NCBI RefSeq assembly: GCF_006438925.1
Contig: NZ_RCZA01000004.1
Span: 62,001 to 126,000, forward strand
Direction: 5' to 3'
Length of the DNA stretch: 64,000 nucleotides
DNA from: Pseudomonas mandelii
GTDB taxonomy: Bacteria > Pseudomonadota > Gammaproteobacteria > Pseudomonadales > Pseudomonadaceae
The translations under genes were made by a program, and so were the position numbers. A model generated the notes under the pieces. It had not been told where the DNA came from. It was given only the letters and a program-made list of their open reading frames with translations, and did not search any database. Numbering within the stretch: the first letter of the stretch is position 1; each line of letters begins with the position of its first letter. Positions 7,801 through 15,516 of this stretch are shown piece after piece.

Positions 7801-8832
7801 ATGAGTAATGTCGCTGGCACGAATGAGCGTGAGATCGCTAGTGCCGCTCACGAACTCTTCCTGCTTGGCCAGAAAACCGTTGAAGCACGCGCCGTGCTGG
7901 CAGCACTTCAAAAAGAGCTGAGCGATACCAGCAGCCGGCTGGTGGATAGTCAGCAGGTCGAGCAGGTGATTGAGGCTAGTCAGCAGCTAGTACCGGCGAA
8001 ACTGCTGGTGCAGTCAGACGCTATAGTCGCCCCACGCTTGGAAGAGCAACGTTTGTACCAGGAGCTGCGTGAGGCTAATGCCCAGCTGGTCATAGCCGCA
8101 CTCAGCGCTCAAGACCTTCAGGCTGTAGCCGAGCGCGCACTGAGTCAGCAAAAAAGCATACTGGCGACGGTGGCCCATGAGCTACGTAACCCACTAACAC
8201 CCATCAGCATGATTGCAGAACGTATGGTGCGTTTACCTAGCGATCAGCTGCCTCGGATGCGGGAGTTGATCGAAGGCCAAGTGCAACATATGTCACAGCT
8301 GGTCGATGATCTGCTGGACGTCTCCCGTGCCAGCACTGGTAAGTTGCGACTCAATCGCCGCGATGTCGACATGATTCAAGTTCTGCGTGAGGCCATTGAT
8401 GCGTGCCGCCCTTTAATGGACGCACAAGAGCAGCATTTCAACGCCCATCTTCCCAACGGCATCTTGATGGTCAATGGTGACCCGGGGCGCCTCGCGCAGA
8501 TTCTCCACAACCTTCTGGCAAATGCGGCTAAATACACACCGACCCACGGTAGAATCGAACTATCCGTAACGGTAGCGTCCGACGTTTTGAAGATAACCAT
8601 TTCCGACAATGGCATCGGCATTTCCGCTAAAGCACTCCCGTTTATTTTCGACCCCTATGTTCAAGACGTGCATGCCGTCGGCTTCAATGGGTCAGGCTTG
8701 GGCATCGGACTGACAGTAGTCCGCGAGCTAGTTGAGGCGCACGGCGGCGAAGTTACCGGTATGAGCGAGGGTGATGGCATGGGTAGCGAATTCGTGGTCA
8801 CGTTACCGATGGTGATCCATTCAAACGGATAA
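7801..8832 (+). CDS. Soluble sensor histidine kinase, probable output partner of the KaiC-like protein
   Basis: The protein has 343 residues and no membrane segment or recognisable PAS/GAF domain. Residues about 1-115 are predicted coiled coil. The dimerisation/phosphoacceptor helix carries H126 in VAHELRNPLTP. The catalytic domain has the N box NLLANAAKYTP, G1 DNGIGIS and G2 GSGLGIGLTVV. It starts 9 bases after the kaiC-like stop codon, so it is co-transcribed. Histidine kinases beside bacterial kaiC genes are thought to take the place of SasA/CikA in output signalling. No response regulator gene lies in the window, so its partner must be encoded elsewhere. The complete motifs make an active kinase likely. 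Confidence 0.9.
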   Translation: MSNVAGTNEREIASAAHELFLLGQKTVEARAVLAALQKELSDTSSRLVDSQQVEQVIEASQQLVPAKLLVQSDAIVAPRLEEQRLYQELREANAQLVIAALSAQDLQAVAERALSQQKSILATVAHELRNPLTPISMIAERMVRLPSDQLPRMRELIEGQVQHMSQLVDDLLDVSRASTGKLRLNRRDVDMIQVLREAIDACRPLMDAQEQHFNAHLPNGILMVNGDPGRLAQILHNLLANAAKYTPTHGRIELSVTVASDVLKITISDNGIGISAKALPFIFDPYVQDVHAVGFNGSGLGIGLTVVRELVEAHGGEVTGMSEGDGMGSEFVVTLPMVIHSNG

Positions 8833-9002
8833 AAAGGCGTGGACAGTGACTGATCTAAGTCCAAGGGCATAGGTCAGCCCTCACCAGACAAGATTATTGC
8901 CGTCCATCGCTCTGACTGATCCATAAAAAACCGCAATCAAGATTCTTGGCGGGCACTGCGACTCGTAACTTCGAGTCAGACCCGCTAAGCATAGGTTCCG
9001 AC

Positions 9003-9209
9003 ATGAACGCAGCGGACGACTTTAGATTTAAATCTCATGAGCTGCTTTTAGATCTGGATGCAGCTATTAACCAAATGATGATGTTGGTCGCTACTCGCGA
9101 GCTTTCCGGTGAAAGGTGGTGTGCGGCTGTAACCCAACATTCGGATGCGTGTGCAGCTTGGAGTTCTCATCTCAGTGAGTCTTCGCTACTGAACTCTCAT
9201 TTCCTTTGA
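9003..9209 (+). CDS. Small unknown protein, 68 residues
   Basis: The ATG at 9003 has AGG eight bases upstream and opens a 68-residue frame (MNAADDFRFKSHELLLDLDA onward) with no signal peptide or membrane segment. The frame is open further back to about 8946, but that part looks non-coding. The sequence is acidic and helical, like the many short Pseudomonas proteins of unknown role. It lies between the histidine kinase and the convergent Nramp gene. Coding status is moderately supported; function is unknown. Confidence 0.45.
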   Translation: MNAADDFRFKSHELLLDLDAAINQMMMLVATRELSGERWCAAVTQHSDACAAWSSHLSESSLLNSHFL

Positions 9210-9371
9210 GTAGGAGAAATCACATCTGGGTCACTGAGCGAAATGAGAGCGGTCGTGCGACCAGCCAGGCCAAGCCTTGAATGCTACGGATGACGGCCCA
9301 AGTCACGATTCTCCTGAGGAACCGCCCACTGGCTATGAATGAGATAACAGACTAAATCTCAGAAAAAGCTT

Positions 9372-10667
9372 CTACGCTGAAAACATGCCCCAGAGCATAC
9401 CGATCACGACAAAAGCCATTGCTATGGTGCAGCTCCAGCCTAATACCCTCAGCCCAGGGTGAATGACGAAAGCGCCCATTATTTCTTTGTGCGATGCCAT
9501 CAACATCATGATGAACATGACAGGCACCGCAATCACGCCATTGACGACTGCACTCCAAAACAATGCTTTGATGGGATCGATCGGAGCAAAGCAGATCAAT
9601 ACACCCAATAATGTTGCCGCCGTGATAATGCTATAAAACGCTTTGTTTGTTTCTGGCTTGGCCGCCAAGCTATTTCTCCATCTAAAGGTACCGGCTACTG
9701 CGTAAGCAGCAGAGCCTGCCAGCACGGGAACCGCTAACATACCGGTTCCGATGATGCCTGCGCTGAATAACCAAAATGCGAATTCCCCCGCAATCGGTCG
9801 TAAAGCATCCGCCGCTTGTGCGGACGATTGAATATCTGTGGTGCCATGCATATTTAGCGTGACGGCGGTGGTCAACATAATAAAAAACGCAATGAGGTTC
9901 GAAATTCCCATACCCACTATTGTGTCAATTTTGATGCGCGTAAAGTTGGCTCGCGCCTGGTCTGGCGCATCAATCAGCGTCTGAGCCTTAGGGTCAGCCT
10001 CCATGTCTTCAACTTCCTGTGATGCTTGCCAGAAAAAGAGATAGGGGCTGATGGTTGTGCCAAAAATGGCAACCACCATGGTTATATACTCCGGCTTCCA
10101 GGACATGTGAGGCCACACAGTCTGGCGAACGACCTGCCCCCATGGAATCTGCACGGCAAACATAATGCCCACATAAGCCAGCAACACGAGTGTCAGCCAC
10201 TTGAGTACCCGCACATAGCGCTTATACGGAATGAACACCTGCAGAAGCAGAGAAACCAGACCAAAGCCGACTGCGTAGAATTGAGACGATCCGCCTATCA
10301 ACAGCTTCAACGCCGCGCCCATCGCTGCGATGTCCGCTGCAATATTGATGGTATTGGCAAACATCAATAGGGCGACGATGCCATATAAAAAAGGCCAAGG
10401 GTAATGTCTGCGGATGTTGGTAGCGAGCCCGTGCCCGCTGACTCGGCCTATTTTTGCGCTGATGATCTGAATGCCGACCATCAGGGGGAAGGTGAAAAAC
10501 AACGTCCAGAGCGTATTAAAGCCAAATTGCGCGCCTGCTTGCGAGTAGGTCGCTATACCGCTTGGATCATCATCCGCCGCCCCTGTGATAAGGCCGGGCC
10601 CTAGTTTTTTCATCCACGAACGATGGGGAACAGCCAGAGGCTTGCCTATGAGCTCTTTCTTATTCAT
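9372..10667 (-). CDS. Nramp-related divalent metal transporter (atypical metal site)
   Basis: The protein has 431 residues from the ATG at 10667; a GTG at 10697 is in frame but has no ribosome site. There are about eleven hydrophobic helices. The family signature in helix 1, usually DPGN, reads DDDPSGIATYSQAG here. The helix 6 motif, usually a Met-Pro-His sequence, reads GTTISPYLFFWQASQEVED. Classic Nramp proteins import Mn2+/Fe2+ with protons and need that methionine to reject Mg2+ and Ca2+. Its absence places this protein in the Nramp-related branch, some members of which carry Mg2+. The fold assignment is secure; the ion is not. It is convergent with the small gene at 9003. Confidence 0.88.
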   Translation of the reverse strand: MNKKELIGKPLAVPHRSWMKKLGPGLITGAADDDPSGIATYSQAGAQFGFNTLWTLFFTFPLMVGIQIISAKIGRVSGHGLATNIRRHYPWPFLYGIVALLMFANTINIAADIAAMGAALKLLIGGSSQFYAVGFGLVSLLLQVFIPYKRYVRVLKWLTLVLLAYVGIMFAVQIPWGQVVRQTVWPHMSWKPEYITMVVAIFGTTISPYLFFWQASQEVEDMEADPKAQTLIDAPDQARANFTRIKIDTIVGMGISNLIAFFIMLTTAVTLNMHGTTDIQSSAQAADALRPIAGEFAFWLFSAGIIGTGMLAVPVLAGSAAYAVAGTFRWRNSLAAKPETNKAFYSIITAATLLGVLICFAPIDPIKALFWSAVVNGVIAVPVMFIMMLMASHKEIMGAFVIHPGLRVLGWSCTIAMAFVVIGMLWGMFSA

Positions 10668-11302
10668 TTTTGATTTCTCAGGGGTACCGGATGCCACACC
10701 AAGTTTTGACTGAGGCCCTTCAACAGGAGTTCCTTGGCAGAATTCAGGAAGGCGTATTGCCCAGGGGGAATGGCTGCTCTGGGCGAAGGCTGCCGATCAC
10801 CAGCTCCGAATAGATCATTGGAAGTCCTTCGGATGTGACCTTGAGGCAAGAACGATTCGTAGAAGTTTTGCGGGCTCTCACGCGTACAATTCGATTGTTC
10901 GCCTTGGTGGCAGGGTGCCACAATGGCTTTTTGTCGCTACATCATGATCAGGCGGATCAGATGGATGACCTTGAACAAAGGTATGACCATGATGCTTTCA
11001 TAGCGCAGCAGGAGCGAACTGACCGATTACGGCAGCTATTCCGCTAATCAGTCTCTGCAGTTTTCGGAAGTTACCTGGCCGCCGTCATTTTGTGTGGGAA
11101 TTCCTCCGTGGAAGAGGTCAGCGTAGCAGCAGGGGAACTTTTAAGAGTGGAGGATCTTTCCAGCAAAGCGATGGTGACAGAGCAATCACGCATGCCTTTT
11201 TATGGAGCTGCGAAACATTCCTAGGCAGCTCATGCTTCTCATCGGAAACAGATGAGGATCGCTTGCTGAAGTGACCTATCGTGTAGGTATCTCAGCGAGG
11301 AA
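10668..11302. other. Gap of about 630 bases without a supported gene
   Basis: Short open frames exist on both strands (for example 10835-11047 plus, 70 residues) but none has a good start site, recognisable sequence or steady codon bias. The segment probably contains the Nramp gene promoter at its left end and the promoter of the small gene at 11303 at its right end. Nothing else was seen. Confidence 0.4.
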
Positions 11303-11539
11303 ATGAAGATGATTTCGAGATTCGTTGTTGTCCCTGCAGTCCCCACGGAAACTGTCTCTTCACGTAATGGAATGCGCGTTTACTGCAAAACAGAGCCTAT
11401 AGGCTTTAACATTTATGACAACGAGAAAAAGCTGCGTTCGCAGGCTACCTTTCTGACCCGTGAAGAGGCTGAGGCTGAATGCCAGTGGCTTAACTTGAGA
11501 CCGCTGCAAAGGGTTCCCTCACATCGGGACACCTTCTAG
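11303..11539 (+). CDS. Small unknown protein, 78 residues
   Basis: A GAGGAA ribosome site precedes two in-frame ATG codons at 11303 and 11309; spacing favours the second, which would give 76 residues. The product is soluble, with a mixed pattern (VVVPAVPTETVSSRNGMRVY, then a helical LTREEAEAECQWLN end). Short proteins with this REEAEAEC-W ending are common in Pseudomonas, but I know no function. It has no close neighbours on the same strand. Confidence 0.55.
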   Translation: MKMISRFVVVPAVPTETVSSRNGMRVYCKTEPIGFNIYDNEKKLRSQATFLTREEAEAECQWLNLRPLQRVPSHRDTF

Positions 11540-11744
11540 AATCACGGTATTGTTCCTTGTTTGCAGGTCTAGAGCCGTCTTTGCTGATGAGGAGCTTAAG
11601 AACTAAGGTACCTCTGCGGATCCACGCTTCTGTCCACAACATCTGCTCATGGTGACTTCAGTCACTGCTACGCTGATGGATCTATTCGCTTGGACAAGTG
11701 TGCCGACCATGTGGAAGCCAGGATCAATCAACGTCAGATGACTT

Positions 11745-12014
11745 TTAATGACGTGCCGATCCGTGCTGCCGCGCCTCTGTTTCTGCGCCTAACACTTGAA
11801 GCCGGTCATGCTCGTGTTTTTCGTGGAGGGTGAGATACTCGTTCACGTCTTCCTGTGTGCGATGCTCCTGCCCCAAAAGCGACTCACTCAAGAAATTGAA
11901 CCGCATTGACTCCTCGATAGTCAGGCCAGCAAATATTTCGTTGCCCTGAAGGTCAGTGCTGAGGGCGCGTAGTTTCCGGAGGTATGCGCGCTGCATGTCC
12001 GTGAGTACAAGCAT
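11745..12014 (-). CDS. Small unknown protein, 89 residues
   Basis: The ATG at 12014 is preceded by CAGGAGATCCAA, a good ribosome site; the longer frame from 12062 lacks one. The product (MLVLTDMQRAYLRKLRALST onward) is charged, helical and soluble, rich in His and Glu towards its end (LTLHEKHEHDRLQVLG). No known family was recognised. It lies just downstream of the convergent-looking DUF1206 region on the same strand but more than 130 bases from it, so co-transcription is uncertain. Confidence 0.55.
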   Translation of the reverse strand: MLVLTDMQRAYLRKLRALSTDLQGNEIFAGLTIEESMRFNFLSESLLGQEHRTQEDVNEYLTLHEKHEHDRLQVLGAETEARQHGSARH

Positions 12015-12147
12015 TTGGATCTCCTGATAATTGCCACTGCGAAGCTGTGCCGCAATGCGCAAAATTTACTACCCGAAATTGTTGGGGCTGCTTGTATGGG
12101 GTCAGCATCGCGCGAAAGTTCCAACTGCTTTCATAGGAGAACAGGCG

Positions 12148-12963
12148 CTATGCTTCCGACACTCCCGGCACGTCCATGTTTATCTTGCGCCAAGCGGCTT
12201 CGGCAAAGCTGTAAACCGAAAAGGCGATCAGCCCCAAGGCCATCACCATCAAAATCACAGCTCCGGCCGGTAGGTTCTGGAGAGCATTGAGGGCGTCCTT
12301 CATGCCCGGTGGATCCATGGCTTGATAACTCGAACCACTGATTGTCAGCAGCATTGCGATCTCAATAAAGGCGACTCCACGAGCTATAAGACCGAACCGA
12401 GACACCGGACGTACATATCGCATAACGTCTTTGTCAGCCTCAAAATATTTCTCGAACGACGCCTTCCAGCCCTTGATGATGTGCGCAATGCCTACGCCTA
12501 GTGGTACAAGTGCGACGAGGTAAACCAATAAGTTTGAGTGTTCCCAAGACAAGATATGCGCCAGTAAATCCTTGGTTTGTTCCCCACCTGAGCTGCCCGA
12601 GCTCTTGAGTCCGCTGATGAGAAGGCCCAACGCAAAAAACGCCAGCGCGCCGTTGACTACACCTCCCGCCAACAAACCTGCACGAATCACCAAGCCTTTG
12701 AACTTTTTACCGTGATGATCAACGTCGCGCGTCGCTTGCAACACGCGCCAACAGGCGAAAGCGAGCAGACCAGCCACCATTAGCCCCACTAAAGCATGGC
12801 CGAATGGCTGGCTTAACAATGTCTCCAGGCTTCTGTGGCTATCTTTCGGTTTTGTCGAGTCTTGAGCCGCCAGCAACGCAAAGATGCCAATGATCAGATA
12901 AATCACTCCCCGAGCGGCATAACCACCCCTTGCGAGTACAACAAGGCTCTGTCGCGTGGACAT
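12148..12963 (-). CDS. DUF1206-domain inner-membrane protein
   Basis: The protein has 271 residues and about six membrane helices arranged as three repeated pairs. Each repeat opens with a version of the family motif: LARGGYAARGVIYLIIG near residue 10, VIRAGLLAGGVVNGALAFFA in the middle and VSRFGLIARGVAFIEIA near residue 190. That threefold pattern defines DUF1206. The biochemical role is unknown. The gene is single, on the minus strand, with its start at 12963. Length and motifs match complete family members. Confidence 0.85.
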   Translation of the reverse strand: MSTRQSLVVLARGGYAARGVIYLIIGIFALLAAQDSTKPKDSHRSLETLLSQPFGHALVGLMVAGLLAFACWRVLQATRDVDHHGKKFKGLVIRAGLLAGGVVNGALAFFALGLLISGLKSSGSSGGEQTKDLLAHILSWEHSNLLVYLVALVPLGVGIAHIIKGWKASFEKYFEADKDVMRYVRPVSRFGLIARGVAFIEIAMLLTISGSSYQAMDPPGMKDALNALQNLPAGAVILMVMALGLIAFSVYSFAEAAWRKINMDVPGVSEA

Positions 12964-13062
12964 AGGATCTAATTCCAGAGAAGCAGTACAGGAGCAGACC
13001 TGTCGAATCGGGAGGGGTTCGATTAAAGGTGGGTTTGATCGATACTGGATTCCGCTGCCGCA

Positions 13063-13383
13063 TTAAAACTCATTCAGCAAGTGCTCAAGCCGCTCGCGCT
13101 CCCAACCACTCAAAAGCTCGACTGGATCAGTGTCATAGCGCTGCCAGGTTCCAAGAGACCCAACACGACCGTCAGGCGACGTGCAGTAGTCGCAGTAGTC
13201 CAGAGTGTCGCGGTCGTTGAAAAACGTGAGATGGCAGTCATCAATCTCAACGGGCATGAGACCGTGATAGATCTCACTCCATGACTGTTTGCAAGCTCTC
13301 TTCATGACGCGTGTGCCGAGCGCGAGCGCCGTTATGATCACGCAGATACCAGCAAATTTGTGCCACGGCGCCCGCCGCACCAT
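13063..13383 (-). CDS. Unknown protein with one N-terminal membrane segment, 106 residues
   Basis: The ATG at 13383 is chosen over a TTG at 13395. Residues about 10-28 (FAGICVIITALALGTRVM) form a likely signal anchor. The rest is soluble and contains a CDYC pair and acidic/aromatic residues (MPVEIDDCHLTFFNDRDTLDYCDYC spans residues 43-67). I do not recognise it. Its 5' end overlaps, on the opposite strand, the decayed rtcB fragment that begins near 13346. It may thus be recently recruited sequence or have a start that lies further in. Confidence 0.45.
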   Translation of the reverse strand: MVRRAPWHKFAGICVIITALALGTRVMKRACKQSWSEIYHGLMPVEIDDCHLTFFNDRDTLDYCDYCTSPDGRVGSLGTWQRYDTDPVELLSGWERERLEHLLNEF

Positions 13384-13581
13384 GAGTCGTACCAAAGCGG
13401 AAAGCCTGTTTACCGTCGAAGATCAGATCCGTGCCACCGCCCACGTGGAGTGCCGCAGGATGCTGCCGTCATCGATGAAATTCCGATGGCCTACAAGGAC
13501 ATCGACCACGTCATGCACGCCCAGCGCGAGTTGGTGGAAGTGCTGCACACCTTGCGTCAGGTGGTGTGCGTAAAAGGATAA
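13346..13581 (+). pseudogene. rtcB: Decayed C-terminal fragment of rtcB (RNA-splicing ligase)
   Basis: One frame reads HGARRTMSRTKAESLFTVED and on to ATAHVECR. After a shift of frame near 13455 the next frame reads VIDEIPMAYKDIDHVMHAQR and ends QVVCVKG at the stop. Together they match the last ~80 residues of RtcB, including its MSR...A motif after HGAGR and the invariant CVKG end. RtcB joins RNA 2',3'-cyclic phosphate and 5'-OH ends. Everything upstream (metal-binding and guanylylation sites) is missing, so the fragment cannot work. A hairpin at 13588 follows it directly, probably the original terminator. Confidence 0.8.
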
Positions 13582-13587
13582 GAAAAT

Positions 13588-13627
13588 GGGCACGCGTTTA
13601 TCGCCGCAGCAGGGGAGCGTGCCCTTT
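13588..13627 (+). terminator. Hairpin terminator after the rtcB fragment
   Basis: GGGCACGC (13588-13595) pairs with GCGTGCCC (13617-13624), followed by TTT. It stands just after the rtcB fragment stop and before the convergent bicupin gene. Confidence 0.55.
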
Positions 13628-13662
13628 CCAAACTGCCGCGTACTCAGGAAGACACTACGCCA

Positions 13663-14376
13663 CTACTTCACCGCATAGAACTTGCGCACATACCGCGTAC
13701 TTTTCCACGCGCACGGTGCACCGAGCGGCACAAACACAGTGTCGCCGGTATTGACCTCCACGCTCGTTCCATCAGGCGTCAGTAGGGTGACACGGCCTTC
13801 GATCAGGTTCATCAGCTCATGGAGTTTGTGGGGCCGGCCGTGACGCTCATACGGTGTCGAATCCCAAACGCCGACGCGTAGTTGGGTGGCGTCGTCTTCG
13901 AAGGCATTGTGTGACCGGCACTGCGGCGTCGGTCCGATCAAAATCTGCGGTTCCGGTGCGGCCGAAGGCGAGAGCAGGTCCAGCGGGTCGAGCGCGGTCA
14001 GGCCGGGTGTCGGGTTTGCGCTGGGGCTGGTGACGGCACAAAACGCCCAGCACGTATCAGCGTGGGCCTGAAGACGCAGCGCTGTGCCGCGACCGATCAC
14101 GGCGCTGGCGCCGACACCCAGTTCCAGCGTCTGCGTTTCGGATTGCAGCACGACGTGGCCGGCGTGGACCACGATCACTTCGGTGTGCGGAAAGTCATCG
14201 CTATCGAGCGTTCCGCTGGTGTGCACGATGCCCGCTGACACGCCATCCGGACCGTTGTAGGCCATCTGGCGATCGTCCTTGAACGGATCGAAAGCGCCCA
14301 AAGACGCTGCTGTAAAAGGCGTGGCAACGCGGCTGCCGTCGGCGCGAGCCAACAGCAGAACGGTAGGTTCAGACAT
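13663..14376 (-). CDS. Bicupin-domain protein
   Basis: The 237-residue protein starts at MSEPTVLLL. Two cupin-type beta-barrel halves can be seen. The N-terminal half has FPHTEVIVVHAGHVVLQSET. The C-terminal half has HELMNLIEGRVTLLTPDGTS and GDTVFVPLGAPCAWKSTRYV, the GD-x-x-x-P-x-G signature of the second cupin motif. Proteins of this type (EutQ/YlbA-like stress or sugar-binding cupins) often lie near amino-compound catabolic genes. It is 40 bases downstream of the GNAT gene on the same strand and probably in one transcript with it. Substrate and metal are unknown. Confidence 0.75.
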   Translation of the reverse strand: MSEPTVLLLARADGSRVATPFTAASLGAFDPFKDDRQMAYNGPDGVSAGIVHTSGTLDSDDFPHTEVIVVHAGHVVLQSETQTLELGVGASAVIGRGTALRLQAHADTCWAFCAVTSPSANPTPGLTALDPLDLLSPSAAPEPQILIGPTPQCRSHNAFEDDATQLRVGVWDSTPYERHGRPHKLHELMNLIEGRVTLLTPDGTSVEVNTGDTVFVPLGAPCAWKSTRYVRKFYAVK

Positions 14377-14416
14377 ACGGGTGACGCTCCATAAAAAAGA
14401 CTGTGAGGGATAGCGA

Positions 14417-15274
14417 TCAGCCAATGGCCTGAGTCACCACAGCGAACTGCTGGACGCCATTGGCTGTTTGTGGCGGCGTGCCCTTGGCCATTTGCGCCAC
14501 GGTATCGATGTGCTTCAAACCCGCCGATTCCAGCCATTGGGCCAGGCCGCTGTCGGCTGGAATATCGATGCGCACGAAGGCGTCTGGTACTTGCGCCAGC
14601 AACACCGCGATCAGGTGTTTAGCCTGTTCGAGGTTTTCGGCGACGACCGGGCCGATGCAACGACCACGGCCGAAGGGGCGCAGCAAGGCGAAGGCGTGTA
14701 GCTGGCCGTCGCATTCGATCCCCACGGAATGTTCGACCACCTCAAACAGCTCGGCGAGCACCGCTTTGCGATCCAGCCCGCTGCCGGCGTTGGCCAAAGC
14801 CAGCACGCGAGCCTGATCCGCCGCGTTCAGCGCACGGCAATGTTCGCCGTCGGCCAATGTATCGACTGCAGGTGCAGTGACGTTGCCCTGATGCTGCTGA
14901 ATCCGGCCGAATTCGACAAAGCCCTGGCTGACGTAAAGCGGTGCGCCGGCCAATGTGGCGTTGAGCATCGGGGTGCGTGACTGGCAGGCATCCAGGGCCA
15001 GTTCCATGAGCTTGCGGCCGATGCCCTTGCCCTGATAGTCATCACTGACGATCACCAGGCCAATGGTGGTGAAGCCACCCTGGGGGCAGGCGAATGCCGT
15101 GCCGATCAGACGCTCGCCATCGAGCACCACAAAGCCGTCGCTGACCCGTTGCAACATGGCCCAGTCGTCCAGGCGATGGGGCCACTTCAACTGCGCGGAC
15201 AAGGCATGGGCCGAGGGCAGGTCGGCGGCGGTCATTGGCCGATAGACATAAGCAGGTTGTTGCAAGGCGGACAT
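14417..15274 (-). CDS. GNAT-family N-acetyltransferase (two-lobed)
   Basis: The 285-residue protein starts at the ATG read from 15274 (MSALQQPAYVYRPMTAADLP); the frame is open upstream but without a ribosome site. The first lobe has the acetyl-CoA pyrophosphate loop IVSDDYQGKGIGRKLMELAL, matching the Q/R-x-x-G-x-G/A pattern. The second lobe, about 130 residues, resembles the C-terminal domain of YitI-type acetyltransferases (CDGQLHAFALLRPFGRGRCI). It is the first gene of a probable two-gene unit with the bicupin gene and divergent from the aldehyde dehydrogenase at 15517. The ~240-base gap between them should hold both promoters. The acceptor is unknown. Confidence 0.82.
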   Translation of the reverse strand: MSALQQPAYVYRPMTAADLPSAHALSAQLKWPHRLDDWAMLQRVSDGFVVLDGERLIGTAFACPQGGFTTIGLVIVSDDYQGKGIGRKLMELALDACQSRTPMLNATLAGAPLYVSQGFVEFGRIQQHQGNVTAPAVDTLADGEHCRALNAADQARVLALANAGSGLDRKAVLAELFEVVEHSVGIECDGQLHAFALLRPFGRGRCIGPVVAENLEQAKHLIAVLLAQVPDAFVRIDIPADSGLAQWLESAGLKHIDTVAQMAKGTPPQTANGVQQFAVVTQAIG

Positions 15275-15516
15275 GGCGAGTCTCCGTTGGACAGTGTGCG
15301 CGAGTGGCCGGATTTCCAGCGCGATGGTGCCTGTATCCCATCTGCGTGAAGGCCTGACAAGGGGGGCTGGAGCATTCGGCAGATTCCGCAAGCCCGAGGC
15401 CGGCAGACCACACTTACTACTTAAATGCACCGCAAGGTCGGCAGCAAATGCCAGGGCTTTTTTTCTACGATGGAGGCCAGAGTTCACGACGCGTCGTCCC
15501 TTATTTGGAGTGCTCC

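Noticed and set aside
10835..11047. Frame of 70 residues upstream of the Nramp gene
   Set aside because: GTG start without ribosome site, no family and no steady codon bias.
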